From contig NZ_FODV01000003.1 of assembly GCF_900110465.1 (NCBI RefSeq), forward strand, positions 372,001 to 436,000: DNA of 64,000 bases, read 5' to 3'. Below the pieces are notes generated by a model. That model had not been told where the DNA came from and searched no databases. It saw nothing but the letters and a program-made list of their open reading frames with translations. The number at the start of each line of letters is the position of its first letter. Positions within the stretch are counted from its first letter, which is position 1. Below, in pieces: positions 33,524-41,705 of the stretch. This stretch comes from Halogranum amylolyticum (GTDB taxonomy: Archaea > Halobacteriota > Halobacteria > Halobacteriales > Haloferacaceae). Made by a program: the position numbers and the translations under genes.

Positions 33524-34474
33524 ATGAGTTCTGGCGACAGCCGCCCGCCCTCCGACGATTCCTCCGGGTCTTCCGGTGCTTCCGGGTCCGCCGATTCCGC
33601 CGAATCTATCGGCTCGTCGGACGCTCCGGGCCCCTCTCACACGCTCGGGTCCGAGACGGAAGAGAGTCTCTTGACACGGTTCCGGACCGCACAGACCGGA
33701 CCCCTGATGTACCTCCGCGAGATGCTCACGAGCGTCCTCGCGGTCGTCGCCATCGGGCTACTCCTCTTCACCGTCAGCGGCGTGTGGCCGCCGATGGTCG
33801 CCGTCGAGAGCGGAAGCATGGAACCGCACATGGAGAAGGGAGACCTCATCTTCATCACCGAACCGGGGCGGTTCGCTCCCGACGCCGCACAGGGGGACAC
33901 CGGCGTCGTCACCTACGAGGCGGGACAGGAGTCCGACTATCGCAGCTTCGGCTCCTACGGCTCCGTCCTCATCTACGACAACCCCGACTCGTTCGGTCCC
34001 CCGATCATCCATCGCGCCCGGTTCTGGGTCGACGACGGAGAGAACTGGTACGACGAGGCGAACCCGGAGTACATGCGGGCGGACAGCTGCGAGGAGCTCC
34101 GCTACTGTCCTGCGCCGCACGCCGGGTTCATCACGAAGGGTGACAACAACGCCGAGTACGACCAGGCCAACGGCATCGCACCGCCAGTCAGAGAGGAGTG
34201 GGTACAGGGCGTCGCACGCGTCCGCATCCCGTATCTCGGCTGGGTCCGACTCGGCTTCTCCGGTGCAGCGTTCGCGACGCCCGCCGAGACGGGCGTCGCG
34301 CAGGTCGAGATCGTCTCGACGGCTGTCTCCCCCGCGGAGTTCGTCGCCTCCGATCCGGTGACGACGGATGCGGCGGTCGAGGGACCGCCCCCGGCGAACA
34401 CGGCCCCGACAGTCGGCGAACGGGCGGCGAAGCCCTTCGGTTCGACTGGAGTCGCAACTCCGCCGGCCGCGTAG
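33524..34474 (+). CDS. sec11: Signal peptidase I (S26B, Sec11-type)
   Basis: A 316-residue membrane protease that removes Sec signal peptides. A Ser/Gly/Asp-rich disordered N terminus of about 50 residues precedes one membrane helix (VLAVVAIGLLLFTV). Then comes the catalytic serine in VESGSMEPHMEKGDLIF. ITKGDNN carries the His/Lys-replacing region with the Asp typical of archaeal/ER enzymes, where the general base is histidine. The C terminus has a second hydrophobic stretch and a long Thr/Ala/Pro tail. It lies between polD1 and orc1, divergent from the former. The ATG at 33524 is the only good start. Confidence 0.9.
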   Translation: MSSGDSRPPSDDSSGSSGASGSADSAESIGSSDAPGPSHTLGSETEESLLTRFRTAQTGPLMYLREMLTSVLAVVAIGLLLFTVSGVWPPMVAVESGSMEPHMEKGDLIFITEPGRFAPDAAQGDTGVVTYEAGQESDYRSFGSYGSVLIYDNPDSFGPPIIHRARFWVDDGENWYDEANPEYMRADSCEELRYCPAPHAGFITKGDNNAEYDQANGIAPPVREEWVQGVARVRIPYLGWVRLGFSGAAFATPAETGVAQVEIVSTAVSPAEFVASDPVTTDAAVEGPPPANTAPTVGERAAKPFGSTGVATPPAA

Positions 34475-34538
34475 TCACAGCGGAGACGCCGCTTCGACCG
34501 TTCTCGAGTGGAAGTGAGGGGGTTCGTCCGGGAGCGCG

Positions 34539-36164
34539 TCAGTTGTCGAACCGCGCCTGGACGAACGGTTGAGCATCCTCGATGTTTCCGAGTCGGGAGT
34601 CCGAGAGGAGGACGGCCTCCGTCTCGTCGATGGGGACCGAGAGGCTGATCTCCTTCGTCCGTCCATAGCGACCCTTGCTCACGACGACGGCGTTGACGAT
34701 GCCGAGCATGTCGAGTTCGCTGATGAGGTCGGTGACCCGCCGCTGGGTGAGGATGTCGGCGTCGATCTCCTCGCAGAGACGCTTGTAGATGTTGAACACC
34801 TCGCCGGTGTTGATGTTGTGGACGCCGTTCTTCTCCAGGAGGATGATCGAGAAGAGGACGATCTTGCTTTGAGTGGGGAGCGTGCGGACCACCTCCACGA
34901 CGCGGTCCAACTCGATTTTGTCCTGTGCCTGCCGAACGTGCGCCTCCTCGACGGTGTCGGCCTGACTGCGCTCGGCCAGTTCCCCTGCCGTCCGCAGGAG
35001 ATCGAGCGCGCGCCGAGCGTCGCCGTGTTCCTGGGCGGCGAACGCCGCACACAGCGGAATGACGTCGTCGGTGAGCGCCTCGCCCTTGAACGCGATGTCG
35101 GCACGGTGCTGGAGGATGTCCCGGAGTTGGTTCGCGTCGTAGGGCGGGAAGACGATCTCCTCCTCGCCGAGACTCGACTTCACGCGGGGGTCGAGGAAGT
35201 CGGTGAACTTCAGGTCGTTCGAGATTCCCATGATGGAGATACGGGAGTTGTCGAGTTCGGAGTTCATCCGCGAGAGGTTGTAGAGCGTGTCGTCGCCCGA
35301 CTTCTCGACGAGCTTGTCGATCTCGTCGAGCATGATGACGACCACCCGTTCGTTGTAATCGACAGCCTCGAAGAACGTCGAGTAGACGCGGTCGGTCGGC
35401 CACCCCGTCATCGGGACGGTCTCCATCTCCTCGCGGTCCTGCTCGAGGTCGGCGATACGGTCGTCGACGTCGGCGACACGCTCGAACCGCGTGTCGGCGA
35501 GTTGCGTCGGGTCGTCGGCCGCGGCCGACCGGAGGTCGCGAAGCCGTCGGAGCCGGTCGTCGATCAGCGCGTGGTTCTTCTCGATGAACTTGTTCGCCAG
35601 TTGGGCGAGCACGCGATACTGAGTGTCCGTCACCTCGCAGTTGATGTACTCGACCTCGCAGGGGACGTCGTACTTCTGGGAGGTCGACTCGAGTTCCTGG
35701 CTGACGAACTTCGCGCTCGCGGTCTTCCCGGTCCCCGTCTTCCCGTAGATGAGGATGTTCGACGGCGTCTCACCCCGGAGCGCTGACACCAGAATCGTCG
35801 CCATCTGGTTGATCTGGTCGGTTCGGTGGGGGAGTTCGTGCGGCGTGTACGACGGTCGGAGCACCTCCTTGTTCTCGAAGATCGGTTCTCCCGACAGGAG
35901 ATCGTCGAAGAGACCGCGACTGTCGCTGTCGGCCTCGTCTAACACGACCTCGTCGAGGTCGACACCGGCCGAGGAGGGCGTGGTGTCGTCGTCGCTCTCG
36001 AGGTCGACGTCCAGATCGTCGAGACCGTCGTTCCCGATGCTCTCTTGGATATCGATGTCGGCAGGGTCGATCCCCGTCTCCTCGTCACCACCCGTCGATC
36101 GCTCCTGTTCGTCCGAACCGTTCGTCCTCTCGTTTGTGTGCCCGTCTGTCTCGTTCCCCGTCAT
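34539..36164 (-). CDS. orc1: Origin recognition protein Orc1/Cdc6
   Basis: A 541-residue initiator that binds origin recognition boxes and loads the MCM helicase. The first 95 residues are an acidic, probably disordered extension. AAA+ Walker A IYGKTGTGKT and Walker B VVIMLDEIDKL follow, then the lid and a C-terminal winged helix (ITQRRVTDLISELDMLG region). An insert of about 50 residues rich in Arg/Asp lies between Walker A and B. It is read away from a 1.16-kb intergenic region with several ORB elements, one of them directly before its ATG, suggesting autoregulation. The TATA-like GATATATT lies at about 36229-36236. Confidence 0.95.
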   Translation of the reverse strand: MTGNETDGHTNERTNGSDEQERSTGGDEETGIDPADIDIQESIGNDGLDDLDVDLESDDDTTPSSAGVDLDEVVLDEADSDSRGLFDDLLSGEPIFENKEVLRPSYTPHELPHRTDQINQMATILVSALRGETPSNILIYGKTGTGKTASAKFVSQELESTSQKYDVPCEVEYINCEVTDTQYRVLAQLANKFIEKNHALIDDRLRRLRDLRSAAADDPTQLADTRFERVADVDDRIADLEQDREEMETVPMTGWPTDRVYSTFFEAVDYNERVVVIMLDEIDKLVEKSGDDTLYNLSRMNSELDNSRISIMGISNDLKFTDFLDPRVKSSLGEEEIVFPPYDANQLRDILQHRADIAFKGEALTDDVIPLCAAFAAQEHGDARRALDLLRTAGELAERSQADTVEEAHVRQAQDKIELDRVVEVVRTLPTQSKIVLFSIILLEKNGVHNINTGEVFNIYKRLCEEIDADILTQRRVTDLISELDMLGIVNAVVVSKGRYGRTKEISLSVPIDETEAVLLSDSRLGNIEDAQPFVQARFDN

Positions 36165-36169
36165 AGTAA

Positions 36170-36191
36170 CCCCCTCGTTTCGAGTGGAGAC
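36170..36191 (-). promoter_or_regulatory. ORB element in front of orc1
   Basis: On the minus strand it reads TCTCCACTCGAAACGAGGGG. It ends only five bases before the orc1 ATG and probably lies in the transcribed leader, a suitable place for autorepression. Confidence 0.65.
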
Positions 36192-36759
36192 ACACCCACG
36201 TTTGCCGGTGTTAGGCCGTTACGGCCCAATATATCGGGTCGTGAAGTCCAACCGACGGTGGAGTGCGTCCAGATGATGCAAACGAACCAGACGAACAGAG
36301 GGTACAAAAATATTCTCCCTTCTGCCAACGGTGCTTTGAGTCGAAGCGACGTCGAACGCTGTCGCTCCCTCGTCTACCGTCACCCGGTCGTTCGCTCCAC
36401 CCTCATCGTTTCCCGTCGAGTGTGACTCCGGTCGGACGCCGACTCGGACCTCCGAGACGGAGAGCACGAAGAACACGGTCGGTGGAGAGAGAGTACGGCC
36501 GTCTGTTCTATGTTTACTATTAGTGATACGCACGCGAGCGTGTCGTCGGTGTGAACTATCGACAATGCAGGTGTGAACAGCCCACATGAGCAGTCAGCGA
36601 CGAGGATCGAGTCGGACGTTTCGGACTGCCCTGTCGAAACTCGGGTCGCCGGCGAGTCCGATCCGGACCGACTCGGCGGGAGTGATTGCGTCGGAACGTT
36701 CGAAGGAGAGGGTCGAGACGAACCGAACCCGTTTCATCTAGAAGGTCGGGTAGAACCTT

Positions 36760-36791
36760 CCACCCCCCACCCCTTCGTTTCGGGTGGAACC
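36760..36791 (-). repeat. ORB element, left arm of the origin inverted repeat
   Basis: On the minus strand it carries TCCACCCGAAACGAAGGGG followed by TGGGGGGTG. The same 28 bases recur in opposite orientation at 36974-37004. Confidence 0.8.
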
Positions 36792-36798
36792 GCTCACG

Positions 36799-36823
36799 AG
36801 AAGGGGGGTGGGGGGAGGGGCGG
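36799..36823 (+). other. G-rich tract in the origin (possible G-quadruplex)
   Basis: Three long guanine runs (six, six and four) separated by single bases lie between the left ORB and the AT-rich segment. They could form a quadruplex or act as the G-string seen in many ORB arrays. Confidence 0.4.
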
Positions 36824-36839
36824 CCACGACCGTCTCTAG

Positions 36840-36922
36840 AACACGCCAGTTTTATTTCCAGTGGTACCAAATAGTACCCGTAGTACTAGAAAAGCAGATT
36901 TTTGAGGGGACCAACTAGGTTA
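36840..36922. other. AT-rich duplex-unwinding element candidate
   Basis: This stretch between the two inverted ORBs is markedly AT-richer than its surroundings (for example CAGTTTTATTTCCAGTGG and GCAGATTTTTGAGG). That is the expected location of the unwinding element. Confidence 0.65.
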
Positions 36923-36973
36923 ATTGTGTCGGAGTAAGTGTGGAACTGCATCGTCGGGGGTACCCGTTCGGCC

Positions 36974-37004
36974 GTCTCCACCCGAAACGAAGGGGTGGGG
37001 GGTG
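36974..37004 (+). repeat. ORB element, right arm of the origin inverted repeat
   Basis: GTCTCCACCCGAAACGAAGG is followed by a G string (GGTGGGGGGTG). It is 28 bases identical, inverted, to the ORB at 36760-36791, about 185 bases away. Confidence 0.8.
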
Positions 37005-37153
37005 AAGGGAGAGGTGAGTCACCGAGGTCGTCTCCTACCTCGTCGTCGGTTCGGGTCGAACGTGTTTCGGGAGTTAGGAGGGGACCGTCCGACTATCGGC
37101 AGCTGGACGGAACTCGAACCGTCAACTACGAGACAGTACATCACGGAGATTCG

Positions 37154-37174
37154 TCGAGTCGAAACGGAGGGGTT
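37154..37174 (+). promoter_or_regulatory. Fourth ORB-like element
   Basis: CGAGTCGAAACGGAGGGGTT matches the ORB core with two differences and is framed by GTCGA and TCGAC. It is oriented like the right arm, on the oapA side. Confidence 0.55.
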
Positions 37175-37325
37175 CGACGTCTACCGGTTCCTCTGTTTTG
37201 TTGTGTTCGTTACAACTATCTGATGGCTGAACGTTGTCTGACGCAGTACTTAAGTAAGCGCGGTGACGCTATACCGGCATACGCCCTTCCCCGGACGGTC
37301 GTTCGGGAGGAGCGGGAGGCAATGG

Positions 37326-37967
37326 ATGGGACTGCTAACAGAACTCAGAGACAGTATCTCACGGGTTACAGAACGGCTGTTCTCGGCCAGCGAACCGAAG
37401 CGGATCGGTATCTACGGGCCGCCGAACGCCGGAAAGACGACCCTCGCTAATCGTATCGCTCGCGACTGGACCGGTGACGCCGTCGGCCCGGAGAGTCATA
37501 TTCCACACGAAACACGCCGTGCTCGACGGAAGGAGAACGTCACCATCGAACGCAACGGCCGGACGGTCACCATCGACGTGGTCGACACGCCGGGTGTGAC
37601 GACCAAGGTCGACTACAACGAGTTTCTCGAGCACGACATGGAGAAAGACGACGCCATCCGGCGCTCTCGCGAGGCCACGGAAGGCGTCGCGGAGGCGATG
37701 CACTGGTTGCGCGAGGACGTCGACGGGGTCATCTACGTCCTCGACTCGTCGACGGACCCGTTCACCCAGGTCAACACCATGCTCATCGGCATCATCGAGA
37801 GTCAGGAGCTCCCAGTGTTGATCCTCGCGAACAAGGTCGACCTCGAAGACTCGAACATCCAGCGCATCTCCAACGCCTTCCCGCAGCACGAGACGATCCC
37901 GCTCTCGGCGCTCGAAGGTGACAACATGGACGAGGTCTACGACAAGATCGCGGAGTACTTCGGGTGA
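37326..37967 (+). CDS. oapA: Era-like GTP-binding protein, origin-associated protein A
   Basis: A 213-residue small GTPase. The P-loop GPPNAGKTT lies near residue 32, the G3 motif DVVDTPG mid-chain, and the G4 motif ILANKVDL near residue 170. A basic insertion RRARRKENV precedes G3. The gene directly follows the origin and is followed by DUF2073 and zinc-ribbon proteins. This is the oapABC arrangement known beside the main haloarchaeal origin, so a replication-linked or membrane-linked role is suspected but unproven. I start it at the ATG giving MGLLTELRD; a GTG or ATG upstream would add unmatched residues. Confidence 0.85.
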   Translation: MGLLTELRDSISRVTERLFSASEPKRIGIYGPPNAGKTTLANRIARDWTGDAVGPESHIPHETRRARRKENVTIERNGRTVTIDVVDTPGVTTKVDYNEFLEHDMEKDDAIRRSREATEGVAEAMHWLREDVDGVIYVLDSSTDPFTQVNTMLIGIIESQELPVLILANKVDLEDSNIQRISNAFPQHETIPLSALEGDNMDEVYDKIAEYFG

Positions 37968-37972
37968 CCGAG

Positions 37973-38353
37973 ATGCCTGAAGCGACCAACACCGACGGTG
38001 TCCAGATCGACCTCATCAGCGGCGAGCGGATGGACGGACTCCGCAGCATGGAGAAGATCCGACTCATCCTCGACACCGTCCGCGACGGAAACATCGTCAT
38101 CCTCGAGGAAGGTCTCTCTCCCGACGAGGAGTCGAAACTCATCGAGGTGACGATGAACGAGATCAGCCCCGACGAGTTCAACGGCATCGAGATCGAGACC
38201 TACCCCAAGTCCCAGACGGGAGACAAGAGCTTCCTCGGTCGGCTGATGGGCAAAGAGGAGACGAAGAAGCTGACCGTCATCGGCCCAGCCAACCAGATCG
38301 AGACGCTCCACAAGGACGAGAACCTCATCAGCGCGCTCGTCTCCCGGAGATAG
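37973..38353 (+). CDS. oapB: Origin-associated protein B (DUF2073)
   Basis: A 126-residue acidic alpha/beta protein of the DUF2073 family: VQIDLISGERMDGL, VILEEGLSPDEESKLIEV and FLGRLMGKEETKKLTVIGP are its typical blocks. No catalytic residues are evident. It follows oapA with essentially no gap and precedes oapC by three bases, so the three are one operon. An in-frame GTG at 37964 overlaps the oapA stop and is an equally possible start adding three residues. Function is unknown beyond its fixed place next to the origin. Confidence 0.85.
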   Translation: MPEATNTDGVQIDLISGERMDGLRSMEKIRLILDTVRDGNIVILEEGLSPDEESKLIEVTMNEISPDEFNGIEIETYPKSQTGDKSFLGRLMGKEETKKLTVIGPANQIETLHKDENLISALVSRR

Positions 38354-38356
38354 CGA

Positions 38357-39172
38357 ATGCCGCACCAGTGTACGAACTGCGGGAAGACGTTCGCCGACGG
38401 GTCGAAGGAGATGCTCTCCGGCTGTCCCGACTGCGGCGGCAACAAGTTCCAGTTCCGACCGTCGGGAGCGACGGACGCCGAGAGCGACGGCACCGGATCG
38501 GACTCGACGCCCGATCGGGACCAGTCGACCAGCAGCGGCCGACCGAACACCGACAGATCGGATCGAAGCGGCGTCACCGGGACGGCGGCGAAGGCCGGTG
38601 CGTCGGTCCGCGAGTGGGTCGGAAACCGAACCACCGACGAGACCAACGAACCCGACGAGACCGGCAAAGCCGACGGAACTGACGACGCTCCCGAAGCGAC
38701 GACCGCGAGTACCGACGTCACCATCGAACCGACCGACGACGGTGAGTCGGATGGAACCACAGCCACCGACGAACCCGGCGACGCCTCGGCTTCGGAGTCG
38801 ACGACCCCGGAGTCTCCGTCTCCCGACCGAGAGGTCGACAGCGCGGAGGACCGAGCGCAGGCGAGCGCTCGGAGCGACGTCGTCACGCCGGAGGAGCTGT
38901 CGGCTGCGGAGAACCGGCCAGTAGGCGAACAGCCTGCCGACGCCGACGGCACCGTCATCGAACCGGAGTCGGAGGACCGCCCGGATCTCTCGGACCTCCG
39001 TGACGAACTGAACGACCAGTTCGAGAGCATCAAAATTCTCCAGCCCGGACAGTACGAACTCAACCTGATGGAGCTGTACGACCGCGAGGAGTACATCATC
39101 TCGCTCCGCGAAGACGGTCGGTACGTCATCGAAGTTCCCGACACGTGGCGCGGTTCCGAGGACGAAGACTGA
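38357..39172 (+). CDS. oapC: Zinc-ribbon protein, origin-associated protein C
   Basis: A 271-residue protein with three parts. An N-terminal zinc ribbon has two Cys pairs (QCTNCGKTF and SGCPDCGGNKF, residues 4-30). A long Thr/Glu/Asp/Ser-rich disordered middle follows (about 35-210). The C-terminal 60-residue folded block is FESIKILQPGQYELNLMELYD. The same architecture is found in OapC proteins beside haloarchaeal origins. The zinc ribbon suggests nucleic acid or protein binding. It closes the oapABC operon. The middle segment is expected to vary strongly between species. Confidence 0.82.
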   Translation: MPHQCTNCGKTFADGSKEMLSGCPDCGGNKFQFRPSGATDAESDGTGSDSTPDRDQSTSSGRPNTDRSDRSGVTGTAAKAGASVREWVGNRTTDETNEPDETGKADGTDDAPEATTASTDVTIEPTDDGESDGTTATDEPGDASASESTTPESPSPDREVDSAEDRAQASARSDVVTPEELSAAENRPVGEQPADADGTVIEPESEDRPDLSDLRDELNDQFESIKILQPGQYELNLMELYDREEYIISLREDGRYVIEVPDTWRGSEDED

Positions 39173-39490
39173 CCGGTGACTCTTTGGCCGACGCTCTCTC
39201 TTTCGACACCGTCACCGTCGCCTCTGCTCGCCCGACGCAGCGGCGTCTCCCGTCCGAACCCCTCCCTTTCGGCTGGAGAATCAGTACAGTCCCTATTCTC
39301 GGACTATCTACGATGCCGGCCGTCGCCTACTCCCACGGTCATCGTCGACCCGCGTCGCCGTCGGTAATCCGCCTCGCTGTCTCCGACGAGACCGCGGTTC
39401 CGGCAGTCGGTCGTTCCACGGGAAGCGACGCGCTCGCCGTCGCCGGCACGGACTGAAGCCTTTAAGCGGGATGGGATACACCGTGGCACC
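39173..39490. other. Intergenic region after oapC
   Basis: About 320 bases without a convincing gene. It contains an ORB-like sequence on the minus strand at 39255-39280 (core mismatch in the GAAACG part) and, at its end, the leaderless promoter of the 29-residue protein (CTTTAAG at 39460-39466). Confidence 0.45.
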
Positions 39491-39580
39491 ATGAGTCAAG
39501 CGACGAAGATCGTCCTCGGAACCGTCGGTGTGTCGGGTGTGCTCGCTCTCGTGATCCTGTTCGGTATCGCGTTCGCCTGA
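39491..39580 (+). CDS. 29-residue single-helix membrane microprotein
   Basis: A 29-codon frame encoding MSQATKIVLG followed by one hydrophobic helix ending VILFGIAFA. CTTTAAG lies 28 nt before the ATG, exactly where a leaderless promoter should be, and the next gene begins four bases after its stop. Promoter spacing, hydrophobicity and tight coupling make it a likely real gene, though it is too short for standard annotation. No family is recognised. Confidence 0.55.
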   Translation: MSQATKIVLGTVGVSGVLALVILFGIAFA

Positions 39581-39584
39581 GCGG

Positions 39585-40370
39585 ATGTTCACCGAGCGGT
39601 CACTCCCCGACGACGTGGCTGCGGTTCGAGCGGCGCACGCACCGGACTGTCTGGTCTTGGACGCCAGCGCGGACTTCGAGACCATCCCGCCGGCGGCGGC
39701 GGAGGATCTCGGACTGCTCGTCGAGTCGTTGGACCCGGCGACGTACCCCAGCGAGTGGCTTCCGGACGACGCTCCGGCACTCCTCGTCCGCTATGCGGGC
39801 AGTGACTTCACCATCGGGATGCCGGGCGACGGCACCGTCGTCTGGACGCGTCAGACCGTTCCGCCGACGGTCGTCGCCAAGAAGCGCGCCGAGGGGACTC
39901 CGGAGGAGTTCCTCGATTTCCTCTTCGCGGAGGCGTTCGTCCAGATCGGTCTCGACGTCCCCGAACAGTTCCTCCCGTTCTTCGGCGAGCACTACCGCGA
40001 ACTCGACCGGGCGGTTCCGCTCGGCCCGAGCGACGTCTACCAGGTCGCCGCCGCACTCTACGAGGCGTGGGTCGGCCTCCAGACGCGCGAGGTGTTCCGC
40101 GAGTGGGCCGACGACTCGCCGCGACTCCACGAGGCGTGGGTCGACGCGGGCGAGCGACTCGAGGGTCGACTCGCCGACCTGCCGACCGCCGTCGCGCACG
40201 GGGAGACGTCGTTCCCGGAGGCGACGGAGTTCGCCTGCTCGGCGATCAAACACGACCTCGAACTCCCCGCGCCGTTCGCGGCGCTGGACACGGCTGCGTA
40301 CGTCGAGTACGGCCCGGACTACGCGGTTCAGTGGGCGGAGAAGACGTTCGCACAGCTGGTCGACGACTGA
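39585..40370 (+). CDS. Conserved haloarchaeal protein of unknown function (261 aa)
   Basis: A 261-residue acidic soluble protein without membrane segments or recognisable catalytic motif. Notable blocks are LVRYAGSDFTIGMPGDGTVVWTR in the N-terminal half and LYEAWVGLQTREVF...EWADDSPRLHEAWVDAG in the helical second half. It overlaps the operon of the 29-residue membrane protein (four-base gap) and is followed by an oppositely oriented gene. I believe similar proteins are common in haloarchaea under DUF numbers but cannot assign one with certainty. Confidence 0.7.
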   Translation: MFTERSLPDDVAAVRAAHAPDCLVLDASADFETIPPAAAEDLGLLVESLDPATYPSEWLPDDAPALLVRYAGSDFTIGMPGDGTVVWTRQTVPPTVVAKKRAEGTPEEFLDFLFAEAFVQIGLDVPEQFLPFFGEHYRELDRAVPLGPSDVYQVAAALYEAWVGLQTREVFREWADDSPRLHEAWVDAGERLEGRLADLPTAVAHGETSFPEATEFACSAIKHDLELPAPFAALDTAAYVEYGPDYAVQWAEKTFAQLVDD

Positions 40371-40420
40371 CGTGAGCGTGTGGCGGCGCGGTGAAACGGA
40401 GTCGTCCGCTCGGTGACCGA

Positions 40421-40999
40421 CTACTCCTCGTAGCTGACGCCGCCGTCCTGATCGAGTGTGATCACGCCGTCGAACAGTTCGCGGAAGCGGTCGACCGTCT
40501 CCTCGTCGTGGACCTCGTTCGAGAGGTGGAACAGTCCGACCGCGCCGTTCTCCTTCAGCAGATCGATGAGTTGTCTCGTCGCGTCGTACGCTCGATCGAC
40601 GTCGGCGTAGTAAGCCATCTCGGTGACCGAGTCGACGCTGACGCGGCGTTTACCCTCGTAGCTCTGCAGGAAATCGCGCGTCTGTGAGACGATACCGTCG
40701 AAGTCGTCGGGCGAAGAGACGTAGTGGACGTTCGGCGACCCCCGTCGCGAGTAGCCGCGCTCGACCGAGAGCGTGTCGAGGATGACAGCCCGTGACTCGT
40801 CGACGTCGTAGTACTCCAGTTTCTGTTCGACCTCGCGCGCCGTCGTCCGCGTCGAGATGACGAAGAAGGCGTCGGTGTCGGTCTTGAAGAAGTCGGTGTC
40901 GATGCGGTCGGTCTCGCCGATGCTCGGATGCAAGAGGAGGAGACTCGTCCCGCCGGGGATGGTCTCCGGAGCGTTCTCGATGGCGAGGCTGTATTCCAT
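40421..40999 (-). CDS. RecA/KaiC-like protein lacking a Walker A motif
   Basis: A 192-residue protein with the strand order of a RecA/KaiC core: SLLLLHPS, then FFVISTRTTAREVEQKLEYY, AVILDTLSVERGY, a KRRVSVDSVTEMAYY segment and GAVGLFHLSNEVHDEE. Where KaiC relatives have a P-loop, this has GGTSLLLLHPS with no GKT/GKS, so ATP binding is doubtful. Similar haloarchaeal proteins have been linked to bacterio-opsin-activator/HTR-like groups, but I cannot confirm that. It has a leaderless promoter (TTAAG about 26 nt upstream) preceded by three 18-base direct repeats. Confidence 0.65.
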   Translation of the reverse strand: MEYSLAIENAPETIPGGTSLLLLHPSIGETDRIDTDFFKTDTDAFFVISTRTTAREVEQKLEYYDVDESRAVILDTLSVERGYSRRGSPNVHYVSSPDDFDGIVSQTRDFLQSYEGKRRVSVDSVTEMAYYADVDRAYDATRQLIDLLKENGAVGLFHLSNEVHDEETVDRFRELFDGVITLDQDGGVSYEE

Positions 41000-41020
41000 A
41001 TCCGAACCATCACCCGAACC

Positions 41021-41086
41021 GACTTAACGATGCGGGCTGACACCTCGGGGCGGACTGACATCTCGGGAGCGGACTGACACCTTGGG
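41021..41086 (-). promoter_or_regulatory. TATA box and three 18-base direct repeats upstream of the KaiC-like gene
   Basis: Units at 41032-41049, 41050-41067 and 41069-41086 read GCGGRCTGACAYCTYGGG on the plus strand, and sit immediately upstream of the TATA-like GTTAAG of the minus-strand gene. Helically spaced repeats just before a core promoter are what activator sites look like. Confidence 0.5.
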
Positions 41087-41152
41087 AACTAACTCTCGCC
41101 ACCGGCGACGACGAAGTCGCAACACGAACGGACGTGATACCGAGCTGGCGAC

Positions 41153-41602
41153 TCAGAACACGGTGTCCGCCGTGGCGGCCCCGATGACGCTGAACACTGA
41201 CCCGATGCTTATCGCCTTCAGCGTAACGAACACCTGCATCTGCAGTGTGATCTCCGCCGGGTCCATGTGGTTCGGGATCAGCGTCGCCGGCGCGTCGAAC
41301 GACAGCGCGAGGATGAGCACCGAGAGGTACGAGACGAGGATGAGCGAGATGAACCGTACCGGCACTCCCCCGACCTCGGCCTCGCGATCCGGGTCGCGGT
41401 CGTCGTCGGCCTTGTAGAGCGCGCCGTACCCGACGGCGAACACGATCGCGACCGTCAGGACGGCCTGATACCACTCCATCCCGACGGCGAGGCCCCAGAC
41501 CTCGTCGGTGACGACGAACGGACCCGCGAGTAAGAACCCCCCGACGATCTGTTGGGCGGTGTCTGCGAGTTGGAACCGGCGCTGTCTCCCGACGCGAACC
41601 AT
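41153..41602 (-). CDS. Four-helix membrane protein of DUF2391 type
   Basis: A 149-residue membrane protein with about four hydrophobic segments. The start RRFQLADTAQQIVGGFLLAGPFVVTDEVW is what I associate with the DUF2391 (TIGR02587-like) integral membrane family. No function is known for that family. The ATG at 41602 is chosen; the in-frame sequence upstream is Arg/Thr-rich and looks like noise. The neighbouring methyltransferase is divergent and shares the short promoter region. Confidence 0.6.
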   Translation of the reverse strand: MVRVGRQRRFQLADTAQQIVGGFLLAGPFVVTDEVWGLAVGMEWYQAVLTVAIVFAVGYGALYKADDDRDPDREAEVGGVPVRFISLILVSYLSVLILALSFDAPATLIPNHMDPAEITLQMQVFVTLKAISIGSVFSVIGAATADTVF

Positions 41603-41676
41603 AGATGCAGTGTGGGGGCAGTCGTCAAAAACCGTTCGGCAGCGACGTGGTCGTCGCGTCCGTCCGCTCCGAACCC

Positions 41677-41705
41677 GTTTTATCGGACGCGACCGACGCT
41701 CCGGT
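41677..41705 (+). promoter_or_regulatory. Leaderless promoter of the methyltransferase gene
   Basis: GTTTTATC at 41677-41684 is centred 25 nt before the ATG at 41706. Confidence 0.5.

Larger units (their letters stand above)
36165..37325. other. Chromosomal replication origin (oriC) next to orc1
   Basis: A 1.16-kb region without convincing genes between orc1 and oapA. It holds at least four ORB elements, two of them in a long inverted repeat around an AT-rich segment. This is the classical haloarchaeal origin layout. It also contains G-rich tracts, two direct GTGTGAAC repeats at 36549 and 36571, and a second AT-rich patch at about 36505-36530. Function is inferred from layout and from the neighbouring orc1 and oap genes. 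Confidence 0.85.

Noticed and set aside
36219..36587. Open frames inside the origin region (both strands)
   Set aside because: They cross ORB elements and AT-rich patches, show no domain, and have the composition of non-coding DNA.
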